Shown piece by piece: positions 1-10,867 of a stretch of 64,000 nucleotides of DNA. The notes beneath the pieces were generated by a model that saw only the letters and a list, made by a program, of their open reading frames with translations, did no database searches and was not told the DNA's origin. This stretch comes from Cladophialophora immunda (taxonomy: Eukaryota; Ascomycota; Eurotiomycetes; Chaetothyriales; Herpotrichiellaceae): positions 4,356,042 to 4,420,041 of the forward strand of contig NW_015622545.1 of assembly GCF_000835495.1 (NCBI RefSeq), in the 5' to 3' direction. How positions within the stretch are numbered: position 1 is the stretch's first letter; the number at the start of each line of letters is the position of its first letter. Made by a program: the position numbers and the translations under genes.

Positions 1-462
1 CTTGCGCGCCCCTCCACCAGCTAAAACTGGCTTACCAGCTGAGATTCCTCAAATCCTCCTCTCCTTCAATCGCACCTTGTCCTTTCACATCTCCCACCAG
101 GCCTCATTCTTCGTCACCTTGTCTCTTTTCCTTTGTGCTTTTGTTCGTGTCTTGCGTCTGTTGTGTCTATTCTATTGCTCCTCAGGCTCTTAATCAACCG
201 GGATCACCCTCCCTCTCGTCCTGAACCCGGCTCATTCCAAACCAGTCGCGTGTTCCCTCGCCCAATTTCCTGGCCCGCGTGTATCGGAGACCCATATCCC
301 TTGCGTCCACACGTCTTCTAGAAACAGCCAACCAACCCACGACCGCTCTTCCTCCCAGAACTCTCTTCGTCCTTCTATTCCTCCTGCTGATGGTCAACCC
401 GCCATGAGGACGGTTCACTCCAGCGGCCTCTGGAGCATCTGGGTTGTGGTGCCTCGAGGGCA
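1..462. other. Upstream leader of first gene, no gene seen
   Basis: The stretch is rich in C/T runs on the + strand (for example around 55-140 and 200-370), which is usual for fungal promoters and 5' leaders. No open frame here shows a recognisable domain. It most likely holds the promoter and 5' UTR of the gene starting at 463. Confidence 0.5.
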
Positions 463-3400
463 ATGGGCCTGTCAAGCATGATGGAGTCCAGACAAGAGCA
501 CGTTGCCACGGTACGGAGACCTCTTTGATGAAAACTCCCCATGCCGCTCACGCTTGCTGACGCTCTCACATGCAGCTCTGTGCTGTCGGCACACTTGGTG
601 TTGCCGCTGCGGGACTGGCACTTGGTACATCCGAAGGGGATGCATACTTGATCAAGCCGGGCAAGAGGAAGGCTCCCGGCTCCAATGCTGCCACCCATTC
701 TCCAATCTTTCCGGAACAACAACACCCTACGCGTCCTCATACGTCCCAGCCCGCTGCTTCCCTCCCAGCATTGTCGGAGAGACTGGAACGTCGGCTGTCA
801 ACATCTATCTTGAGGAGGAAGACTATCCGGGCACCTACCCCTTCCGCAGCAACAGAGAGTACCGGTACAGACTCTCGTGAAAGTTCGGTCAGCAGGCATG
901 GAATATTAAGACCTTGGACATCTGACAGAGAGTCGTCAGCAGACGGGAGGGAACAAAGAACTCCGTCTACCTGGTTGAGACGAATCTCAAGTCTATCTCG
1001 TCACAGTCGAGGTAGCCCTACCTCATCTTCATCGAGATTAGATGACTCTCCGGGCCCATCCCGCACCTCTATGAACGACCTTGACCAGCCCAACAAGCTC
1101 GTCAAGCGTTCGTCCTCAAAGCGAATGCTTACGAGTGACGGTGTCACTCCGGCTCTTTTGAGACGTCCGGCTACGAGCCACCAAAGATCAGCAACGCTTT
1201 CTGGAATACCGTACACCCGACCTCTGACAACCGAATCTACGAGCCTTGAGTCACCGGGTTATATTACTAACGAAACCACCTGGCGACCATTCTTCGAGAC
1301 GAGCCATTCGAGGAAGCGGCATTCCTCTGGAGTACCCCGAGAAGTCGGTGCTCGGACCATTTCAGCATCTCAAGGCTGCCCGCCAACCCTTCTGCTCGGA
1401 GGAGCCGTAGAGCCTCGAGACTTCACAGATATGGACGACCGAATATCACAACCGTCTGATTCCCAGGCGCCTCCGCCAATCCGTAGGCATAAGATTCGCC
1501 GGACCTTTGGCTCTGTGCGAAAGGGCATACCTCCACGCCACTTCACTGATCCTATCGTCAGGCTCAATAAAGATGAAGCCTATGGCAGCATTGTCCCCTC
1601 AGCTGCCTTTTCCAATCTGTCACCAATGTCGAATGTTTCCACTTTTGAGGTTGATTTGCCTCATGGTACCCCTGTCTTCAATTCGAGCCCCCCCTCGTAT
1701 GGTCCCCCTCAAAACCGATTTACTATAGCCAAACGCATATCCGTCGCTCCTTCAGATCCAACCACGGCCAGCTCTGACAATGATACCAGAGTGTTTACGG
1801 ACGATGATTCAATGGACTTCCAAAGCGATACTGCGTATGACTCACTAGCCACGCGAGCGACAGCCAGCAGTCATTCGGGTTTCCGTCAACCTAAAATAGA
1901 AACGATTTTTGATGAGATATCAGTTGACCAGCCGGCGGAGACATCCGCCATAGAAGAATTGATGCAACGAGCTACGTTAGATGATGCACAGTCAATCCAA
2001 CGGGATGCAGGTCATGGACAATCTTCCAATATCGGTATTGGCATTAGTGGGCTTGAAGCCCAAGGGGAGATGCAAAACTTCAGTCCGGACCAAGCATCCA
2101 CTCCAGTCAAAAGCCCCACAGCAGAAGTGGACGATTTTGTTTTAACGCCAGTTCCGAAGAGAAAATATCGTGAAGCTGTTGTTTTGGGTTCTTCCCCCCC
2201 TTCAGCACAGCTCTTTCCACGACCTCGGGACGTCGAACCGGAACTTCCCCCCATGATGGATATTGACGATGAAGATGACATCGACTGGTCGCCCAAATCT
2301 GCCAGTGATAGGAACCAAACGGCTACGAAGGAGCTGCCTTCGAGCCCAATCCAGAGCCGCTTCGAGCAGCCTTCGGAAGACGACTTTGATGAACAACATT
2401 CTACCAAGAGATCTTCCATTTTTGACTGGTCGGAACACCCCAAATTCGGCAGCGACCAGTCAAATGGAATCAATCCTCGGCCGCAAACCGTGCATGGTAA
2501 GCAAGGGAGCCATGTTGGGAGGAGTCGGGCTTCTGGACGGAAAAACAATGCAGCCATGCACCTCCGCAGTCAGAGTGTTCCGGTCGTCAACCGTGACAGT
2601 GTGTCGGAAACTGATACGCCATCGTCAGCCACTAAGTTTGGTACATGGGCTCTGGGCAGTAAGCCTGTAAGCGAGGAATGGAGCGATGACTTTGAGTTTG
2701 ACGACGCTGATGTGGGCGAAGAAGCCCCGGGGACCGCAGCAGATGAGAGCAAAGCGATGAACCGGGAGTCGATCCGAAGCGTCAAGGTTCCCCAGTCCAT
2801 CATTGATCGGCAGCAAAGTGTCCACGTACAATTCGGCCAAGTTCGGGATTTCATGTTACTAGTTGAAGAGCTTAAGAGACTGCGTCTTCGCGGTGCCACC
2901 CTCGGGCTTCTGGAAAGTCATTCGCGACAACTGTGGGAAGATGCTGGGAGTATCATTGACCTGGCTACCGTGAACGAGGATGATGAAGCCCTCCCGCGGG
3001 TACCTTCACCGGTATCATCGGACATATTTGGAGACGAGACCCCTCCACCCAAGCGGACCGTCGATGACGAAGATGGACGACTAACGAGCAGACGATCCAT
3101 CTCGAGTCCAGCAACACCTCCATACGGCCGGCCGCGCGGAGAAAGCGTGCAGGCCAAGAATTTTCTGCAAGCCATTCACCAGAATAGAAGGGAGGCAGAA
3201 GCCTCACTTGCTGAGGAATCAATCCGTGGTCGTGGCCGTGACCGTGATAAGCTCCCCTTCGACACGCAGGACTTGAGAGATCTGGTGGTGAGAGCAGGCG
3301 TGATCACCCGGGCACTGAAGGAGATTGTGCGGAAAGCAGAAGGCGTATCGTTAAGCCCCGAGCGCCCTGCGCAGAAATTCCAGGAGCCAGTATTCCGGCA

Positions 3401-3560
3401 GATATTTGACCCGCCAAACTCATCACCCAGTCCAGAGTCAAGGAAGCCAGGCCTCCCGAAGAGCAGGAGTGCAAACAGCTACCTTGACACGGTGGACGCA
3501 TCGGCAGATCGCGAGATTTCACAGCCACTGAACTTCACCAAGGTTGTGGAAGCTAACTGA
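463..3560 (+). CDS. Conserved fungal protein of unknown function, about 1010 residues
   Basis: Proposed exons are 463-510 and 576-3560. The 65-nt intron (gtacgg...catgcag) is phase 0; without it the frame would start at an ATG lying inside the splice acceptor. The start at 463 (other ATGs at 478 and 481) is tentative. The product is Ser/Pro-rich, low-complexity and probably disordered over its first two thirds. It contains acidic patches (MDIDDEDDIDW; EEWSDDFEFDD near 2675-2705). A more ordered helical segment follows at about 2790-2960 (VPQSIIDRQ... FMLLVEELKRLR). The style resembles conserved hypothetical proteins of filamentous fungi with a cell-cycle or cytoskeletal flavour, but I cannot name it. 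The acidic WSDDFEF patch faintly recalls Byr4/Bfa1-type proteins; that is not enough to assign it. Confidence 0.75.
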
Positions 3561-4596
3561 AATCGGGAAACGAAACGATATCGGATTCCCCTTATTTCCT
3601 TGTGCAGCATTTGTACAGTACGACGGCACGGCGTTTATGATCAAGCTCGGACTATCGAATTGGATGCATGGGGAACGGCGCATGTCGTTATCATCAGCAT
3701 TTGGGGTTTGGGCATTGGAAACCAAAAAAGCAAAAGTGGGAAGGACCAAGGACAAGGACAAGAGCAAGACCGAGGGTTTTTGTAATAACTGGACGGGAGA
3801 AACGTGCATTGCACGAACTTGGGCACTGACACTGTGATGGATACGCATTATGGACGGCTTCTCTTTTTTTTGTCACGATTCTCATGGAGGAGTTTGACTG
3901 GTCGCAGCGATCTCCCATGCAAAAGTCCTGTGGGAGGTCAGCTGTTCCCGTTCTTCGAGTTCTCCGTTTCCATGCACAAAGCATTGAATGCACTAACAAA
4001 AAGCAAAGCAAAGACACGAGCGGCAAAGGGGCAACGAGCAAAGTATGAATGGTTTGTAGCGGGCCATTTGTTTAGGTCTTGAAATGAATGAATTGGGCGG
4101 ACGGGGTCTGCTTGCTCGCTTGCGTATATCATTCCGATTGTGAGATGGTATCGTCGAAATCCATCAGCAGTATCACACAATAGAGAGTAGAATGAGCCTG
4201 GGGTGTTTGACCCCGAGAAGACGGGCTGTTGCTGTATCTCGCAGGGCAAAAGGAGGAAGTTCGATGCCGCAGTTCCGAGATTTTGCTCTCCAACTTTTGG
4301 AGCTCCAAAGGCTTGGCGTGCCAGAAGGTTGTCGACCTCAACTCTCACCCACCACCACCACCACCCCCCAAGGACCTTGATCGCGTTCCAGCTTCCCATT
4401 GAACCCAAATCCATCGTCCACGTCAAGACTCTCCGCTCTCGTCGACTCTGAAGGGAGGGAAGACGATACTCTCGGCCCCTCTACCACCCTCGGATTGACT
4501 TCTCTGACGGCCGCCGTGTCCTGCTGCTCGGCACCTCTCCGCTCCTTCAAAGCAACTCTCGGCTCGCAATTACATCAATCACCACCCCAAGATACC
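3561..4596. other. Intergenic: 3' UTR and promoter/leader of the complex I subunit gene
   Basis: This gap separates two + strand genes. It contains an (ACC)n tract at 4347-4366 and a C/T-rich leader just before the ATG at 4597. The open frame running into the gene from 4399 lacks a convincing upstream start, so I treat it as 5' UTR. No gene is supported. Confidence 0.5.
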
Positions 4597-5197
4597 ATGT
4601 TGCACCGCTTACCCTCTCGCCTTGCGCGCCCCTCGGCGTCGCTCCTTTCCTCCACCGCCTCATCGTCCCGCTTCACCCTCACTCGCCCCTCGATCCGTGC
4701 TGCGACCACCGCTCACAACGAGCACCGTGGGCAAGACGCCCACGCCAGCCACCACGGGGACGCACATGGGCATGACGACCACTTTGACGCCCCGGCAGGA
4801 TGGCTCTGGGGCCAAAGACCCGGAGAGAAATACGAAAAGGAAGGATGGGAGGGTCTTGCGTGGGTGTTTGTGGCGAGTTGGGTCGTGGCGGTCGCAGCGT
4901 ATACCATGAAGGAGGATACCTCGTACGTGTTCCCCCATCTAATCCTGCTTGTTTCCTCCCCTTTATTGGCTGTTTTGGATCCGTCAGTCGTCAAAGGTCT
5001 ATACTGGCTGCTCGCGGCTTCCGAGCACAAGAAGCTACTACGTTTCCATCCGTCCTTCTAGCCCCCCGTTTGCATCAAATCTTCCATATCACAATGGAGA
5101 ATCTGACTTGTAATGTTCTCGTTTTAGGATACAAACATGGGCTCTGGAGGAGGCGCGACGAAGACTGGAAAAAGAAGGGTTCTATGACGACAAATAA
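4597..5197 (+). CDS. NDUFB11: NADH:ubiquinone oxidoreductase ESSS subunit (NDUFB11-like)
   Basis: Exons are 4597-4922 and 5128-5197, separated by a 205-nt intron (gtacgt...gttttag), giving 131 residues. Residues 1 to about 32 are rich in Arg/Ser/Leu without acidic residues, as in a mitochondrial targeting sequence. A histidine-rich linker follows (HASHHGDAHGHDDHFD). The family core is the GWLWGQRPGEKYEKEGWE block, followed by one membrane segment (WVFVASWVVAVAAYTM). Exon 2 supplies the C-terminal TWALEEARRRLE-like helix (here TWALEEARRLEKEGFY), which confirms the splice. In known families this is a small single-span supernumerary subunit of the complex I membrane arm in the mitochondrial inner membrane. 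Upstream ATG-less sequence is read as leader. Confidence 0.88.
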
Positions 5198-6675
5198 ACC
5201 GGCGGGCTACAGCTCTATTCTTCTGAGGGGGCGGTATCGTTACAGTCATGAATTGGTTGCGTCGCGCTTGGAAGGCTGTCCAAATTACGCGGCAAGCTCT
5301 ACATTATGGCGTTTATGGAGTCTGTGATTTCCAGAGTGGTGGTTGATAGACGCAAGATGGCCCCTCACAGCCTGAGCAGTCTGGCTTCAGGCCATCGAAT
5401 GAGCGAGCGGACAGGGAGAGAACAGCAACAAGCAACATCAAACCGGCAGGTCTCGACGGCGGCTCAGTGGCGTTCTTTCAATACCCTACCCTCGGCGTAT
5501 CGCTGAGGTGGGTTGCTACTCACCGTCTCTATCCAAGGGGCTCAACTTGGTGGGCCAGTCGAGACCTTTTAGAACATATACCAAATTGCCATGACTGTAT
5601 ATACGATGCTGGTTCCTTTTCCCTTCTCTGCTTTGCCCCATACCTAGAAACCTACGAGCCGAAAGGACCTCCCGGATAACAGTCCTGAAACATCCCACTC
5701 ATTGCCCTGATTCCTTGGTAGGGTATCTAGGCACCCAGGTACCTACAAGGTACGGAGTAGTTACAGGTCAATCTAGACCTTGACCTTGACCTTGACCTTG
5801 ACCTGGACCTGGACCGAGTCGAGATCGAGGAGCAAGCAAGGATATGAGTGACGGCCTTTGATTCGATTGCGGATTGTCTTTTTCTTTCCTTCTATCTCCT
5901 CCCAGCAAGCAGCCATCCGGCTTCTCTTGAACAGGAAACTTTCCATCCACTCCCCTCGCGGCCCGTCAATCATTGTAATGCTGTGCTCTGGCATTCCGTG
6001 CTATCTATTCTATTCGGTATTCATTCTCGCACGGGGAGGCAGGGTGGGTGGCGGAAAACGGTGCTGTTCATCCAAGCGCCCTTTGGCCCCCGCAGATGTA
6101 GGTACGTATCTCTTTTCTCGACGTTTCATCATGCGACGTTCAGTTTTCCCTTGTCTCTAGCTGTGGTGATATGCGTGCGTATTCTCTTCCATATAACTTG
6201 TTGGCTGGGGTCTCTATTTTCCTTGACACTCCAAAGCATTTCCTCCAATTAATTCGTTAACATCATCCTGTCGTACGCTTTTGTCATGGTACAAGCTGAA
6301 GCAAATTGTATCTCCGTGCAAGGAAACCACGTCCGTCGCAAGCTTCTCTCTAGCCGTTTCAGAATATGTGGCGAAAATGTGCGGAGTGTCGTGGGTAAAA
6401 CACTCCCTATACGGTTCAGATATAGCGTGAGAAAGAATAAAAATTGAAGTGGTGTCAACGCCCGCCAGATATGCTGCAATTCGCTCTGCACACTTTCAAG
6501 GACTGGTGATGCATAATCCTCCGATTTGGCGCTGAACTGTCCGTTCCAAGGTCGACAAGAGGATCCGTGTTGATTGCTTCGTTGCAGTGTCCGAGACTTT
6601 CTAATTCTGGATTGTAATCTTCTCTTGAGTCAGTCCTGGTGCCTTCTCATCTCAAGACCATTATGAGGTCGCCCG
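5198..6675. other. Intergenic, convergent 3' ends; hexamer repeat inside
   Basis: This 1.5-kb gap lies between the convergent NDUFB11-like and GH36 genes. The largest open frame (5848-6252, +) is Ser/Phe/Leu-rich and looks like non-coding translation. A GACCTT tandem repeat lies at 5776-5815, preceded by a GGTACC/GTACGGAGTA-type motif near 5735-5760. I see no gene. Confidence 0.5.
5776..5815 (+). repeat. GACCTT/GACCTG hexamer tandem repeat
   Basis: Four copies of GACCTT (5776-5799) are followed by two copies of GACCTG and a partial unit. It lies in the convergent intergenic region and codes for nothing recognisable. Confidence 0.9.
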
Positions 6676-9600
6676 TCACGGCAAAAACACATCGACGCCG
6701 ACCTCGTTGCTCCATCCAGGCTCCAGTTCCATCTCCTCCCATGCTGAAGCAACGTCGATCTCTAGGATACCACTTCCCTCAGGTCCATGTTCTGCATTGA
6801 ACGCAACAACATGTTGTGGCACGGCTTTTCCTTGGATGATGACCATCAATTCTTCCACCTTGCGCTGCCGAGACTCGACATCTGAAATCCAAATGCCGAG
6901 CACGCCAAGGGCCTTCAATTGCACATGTATCTTCAGTCGATGGGGAATAGATTCGGAGTCTACCTCAGCATGGTTGAAGCTCGATTCCATAATCGCACAC
7001 GCGCCGGTGAATTTGCCCAGTAGACCCAGCACGGCGACGTCGACATCCAAGTTCGAGGCTGGGAGATGAAATGTGTGCACAGGAAGGGACGTCCAGACGT
7101 CGTACCCTCGTGGTGGTAACGTGCACTGAAGCAAGCTTTCTGCTCGAATCGGATCCGAGGGGTGAATTGGAGGGGTGATGCGTTTTGACATGTGGGAGCG
7201 GGCGATCCATTTCCGACTCGAAATTTGCGTTGCTCCGTCCGTTGAAGCTGGGGCATTCACGCCAGGGAACTTTGTGATTGGCAGGATGAAGCTGATTTCC
7301 GACTCGGCAATATTGAACACACCTAGCATTCCCGAACCAACGTCGGACCTGCCATCGTAGGCGCCAATTTTGAGAACCCCTTTCTCGTCGTACTTGTCGT
7401 AGACGCCCATGGTCTTGCCAACGCAGCTAGGACGCAAGATGACCGTCTGACCTCTCGGATTCAAAGCTGTCATCTGATGGATCAAATCCACATCGTGCTC
7501 TCCGGGTGTGTCCGTAATATAGATAGGTCCGCCTGATACACAACGTGCCGCCGCGTGGAAGCCGCTGTACGGGTGACTTGATTGAAACATGTCCCAATCA
7601 GGAAGTATATTCAGGTGTTGTGTAAATAAGGCGTTATGCGCATTGACAAAGACGTGCCAGGCATGGGACGTCGGCACGTCAGGAAAGAAATCGTCACTGT
7701 TGCGGAGGAGAATCCTGGGTGTGGTCGTGGGAAGGAAGCTGTGGAAGAGAATTTGTGGAATCATCGACATACACGAGATGGCTTTTCCAGAAAGATGGCG
7801 TAGATGTGCCTGCGTCCACGCCGACTGGTAGGTGTTGGTAAATGATCGTCGATCAGATGTGTCCGCCAGGAGATCAAGTGAAAACTGAACATCGGTTTTG
7901 ACGCCAGTCACCCCAGCGTTAGACAGGAAGCGGTAGAAGTCGTCGTACATTCTGTGGATGTCGTCCGGGTGGATGGTGAGCTTGCGTCCAGCCATGGGAG
8001 TTCCGTCACGGAATGTGACCTCGAGCGTTTTGTACTTCTTCGCGATATCGCCTTCTGGAGAGATACCGCCCCAATAACCCATCAATGCGTGCCAAACAGC
8101 GACGTCACGTATCTTGGGGTGAGCCTCTTTGATTTTGTCTATGGAAGATTTGAGTCCGTCAGGGAATCCCAGAGGGTTCGCTTCGAAGTCCTTCCACCCT
8201 CGATGGAACTGGTTCGTGGCTCCTTGAGTGCCGTCGAGAGACTGCCAGTTGTCGTCGATGATCAAGGTTGAGATATGAATCTGGTGTTGTGCAAGGGAAT
8301 CCAACCCGGCCATAATCTTTTCAGCATTCAGATCCTGCCCGAGAGAGTTCCATGTGCAGTACGCCAAGCTATCGTACCAACTTGCCAGCCACTGTGGGTT
8401 GATGGCGGGTTGATCCGACGAGGGTCTGTCGTGATTAACAAGAACCGTGTCCGAGTCAAGCGATTCCGACCTGATGCTCTTTGGCAGCTGCTCTAGTCGT
8501 TCAAGGTTTTGCTGATAGACCGCAGACTGTCGGACCAGCTTTCGCATCTCATACATAACGGCAGCATTTGCGATTTCGAACTTCCATGCTGAAGCCGCCA
8601 GGACCTTGAACTTCCGATCCCGCCCAGAGTCGTTTCTCGATTGAACCACGATCTCGCCATCGCGCGTCGACCCAAACTGAGTAAGGACGTCGTCAATTCC
8701 ATTGATAGCCAGGATCACAACATGGAGACCATCATATCTCAGAAACGACAGTAATATCGCTGGTTCCGATAGCTGCAGCTGATGCTCGCCATGCCGAGGA
8801 GCAAACCATGGTTCCCATATGCGAACCAAGGCAAACCACCGGCAGAGCTGGGTCACTCTGCCCAGGACGAGCGATTCGAGTTTCGCATTTCCTTGACTTG
8901 AAGGGATGGGTTGAGCTGACTCGATGGTGTAGAGGCGCGCTTCTGGCGCATCGCTGGGGGTCTTCCTAAGAGTCCAACCTTCACCGACTTCGACTGGTGA
9001 TGCGCCCAGGAAGTTGGGATCGACGGGAGGCTGTAGAATGAGTTCCCCATCACGGATGCCGAAATTGTGATAGACCCAGGACCATTCCGAATTGGGATCG
9101 ACTCGATAGCGGACGGTAAAAGGGACTCTGCGACCCTTGTAAGTTTTTTCGGCCGAAACGAACGGGCTGTCGAGGTCTCCAGAAAATGTGTAACGATAAT
9201 TAACTGTTTGGCTATCGTCATAAAGGACCGCTGGAGTGGTGTCGACTAATTTCAGATCCAGCGCAAGCCAGGGAGCCTTGGTCCCAGAGTAGCTCGCGTG
9301 ATCATACCATATCGATACCTCCCACGGTCTCTCCGGCAATGATTTCGAGGACTCGAGGACGACTGTAAAGTTGAACTAGGGGAAATGTCAAAGCGATGAA
9401 CAGGGTGTGGAGGAGGGACGGTCAAGGAGACGTCATGATCACGCAGGGAATCATGCGACCATCGAATAATGTTCGCAGGCTCTCCCTATTGAGTGCCAAA
9501 AGACCACGGGAGAGTGGACAGGGAACTTACTTTGTCTCTTGTCGGAGGGACAACCGTAACCTGGGCCAGCGGAGGATATGTTGCCAGTTTGGCGAAAAGG

Positions 9601-9701
9601 GCCATTTGCGCAGGACGATAGAACTTTATCTGGGTCGGCTTCGCAGGAGGAGAGGCGTGGGAGGGAGAGGAAGAAGGAACGGCGAGATCGGAGAGCGACA
9701 T
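6676..9701 (-). CDS. GH36 alpha-galactosidase / raffinose synthase (Sip1)-like enzyme
   Basis: Exons on the minus strand are 9701-9531 and 9375-6676, giving 956 residues. The phase-0 intron 9530-9376 (gtaagt...cctag) restores the N-terminus ALFAKLATYPPL, typical of fungal Sip1-like proteins. GH36 landmarks are visible: YCTWNSLG (about 396-403), LIIDDNWQSLD (about 428-438), the nucleophile motif GVKTD (Asp about 552) and the acid/base region RNSDDFF (about 615-621). The family acts on alpha-galactosides or transfers galactosyl groups from galactinol; in fungi members hydrolyse raffinose-family sugars. No signal peptide is seen, so it is probably intracellular. It could be an alpha-galactosidase rather than a synthase; sequence alone does not settle that. 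An alternative acceptor 13 nt downstream breaks the frame and was not used. Confidence 0.85.
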
Positions 9702-10211
9702 GTGAAGAAAAGGTGCATAGCAGGACTCGGAAATGATAATCCAGTGCGTAACAAGTGGCGTCTTGGGAGATACAGCAATGAAGCAACGGCTATGGTCGAG
9801 GGGAAAGCGATACAGAGCCGGGGGGTTCCAACTGTAGTGAGCTTGTCGGATATGGTAGAGGGACCAATAATGGCGTAAGCCCTGGATAGAGAGCCGGGCT
9901 GCCAGACGTACGCCACAGAGCTTGATGGGACCCAGAGTTTGGTAACACGACAATGTGGTTGGTTAGACGAAGGGGGGCGATACAAGGCCCAGCAAGGGGC
10001 CGGTTGTGGTCGTCAGATGTAGGGATGAACTCCCGTGCTCCCCCAGAAACTCCCACTATTCAAGGCACCATGACATATTCTCGCAGCTTCTTCTCACGGG
10101 TGCCAATTCCGTCCCACAGCGCCCGAGGAGGTATTGTTTGCTGAGCAGATGGAGGCGGGGTCCGAGAGTGACGGTCTTTGACTCGACTCTGAGCGTTGAA
10201 ACGTCGATCGA

Positions 10212-10235
10212 GGATCGTGGATCGTGGATCGTGGA
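10212..10235 (+). repeat. GGATCGT heptamer tandem repeat
   Basis: Three full copies of GGATCGT plus GGA, in the intergenic region between the GH36 and swc3 genes. Confidence 0.85.
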
Positions 10236-10327
10236 CCGCAGAGGGAAGAAACTGCTCGGTCCTCTTTCCGAAGTGGCCCTTGAACGTCTAGAAATTTCTG
10301 TTTGTCTTCTTCCTCTTTGACCTTATT

Positions 10328-10340
10328 GGGGGGGGGGGGG
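10328..10340 (+). repeat. G13 homopolymer
   Basis: Thirteen consecutive G on the + strand, in the 3' flank of swc3. The length is prone to sequencing error. Confidence 0.85.
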
Positions 10341-10867
10341 TGCAAGAGAAGATGTGAGGGTTGTTGAGTTGTTGGGCAAGAGTTTGAAAATGAACAGCGA
10401 CCAGAGGGCGAGTCGAGCAGCCTGAGAGAGTCACGTGCCGTTAGAAGCCACACATGCCATTTCATTGACGGTGCATGTTCTCCGTCCACGACACAGCTAC
10501 TACTACTAGGTACCAAATGCCTTTGCAACGTTCATCAGTACTTGTATATCCTCCAGGCGCCTCCTGTGTACGGCGTACGTATCCTGCTGTCCTATAACGG
10601 TTCTCCTACAGACACCCTTGATAAGTGCGCTGGGAGCAAAACTCAAAACGGGAACCCGCTTCTGTCGTGGTCTCATCTTAGTGACCGCTTTGAATCCATC
10701 GCCCCAGCCAGGCTCCGGTCGGGTAGCAGTACATGTGCCGCTCTAGCCTGAGAGGACTCAGTTCTACTGTAGCTATCAAAGGACTTGTACCGGGCATCGC
10801 CCTGCCGAATCAAACTGGCCGAAGATGATCCATACCCCCCAGTAATCTCGTCTACTGACTCGGCACT

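Larger units (their letters stand above)
9702..10867. other. Intergenic: promoter of GH36 gene and 3' UTR of swc3
   Basis: Both flanking genes are on the minus strand. The gap contains a GGATCGT tandem repeat (10212-10235) and a 13-base G run (10328-10340). Open frames here are short, overlapping and featureless. Confidence 0.5.

Noticed and set aside
5848..6252. 134-codon + strand frame between NDUFB11-like and GH36 genes
   Set aside because: No family features; composition looks like translated non-coding DNA between two 3' ends.
9339..9375. Acceptor at 9364-9363 for the GH36 intron
   Set aside because: Using it shifts the frame; the acceptor ending at 9376 keeps the frame with exon 1.
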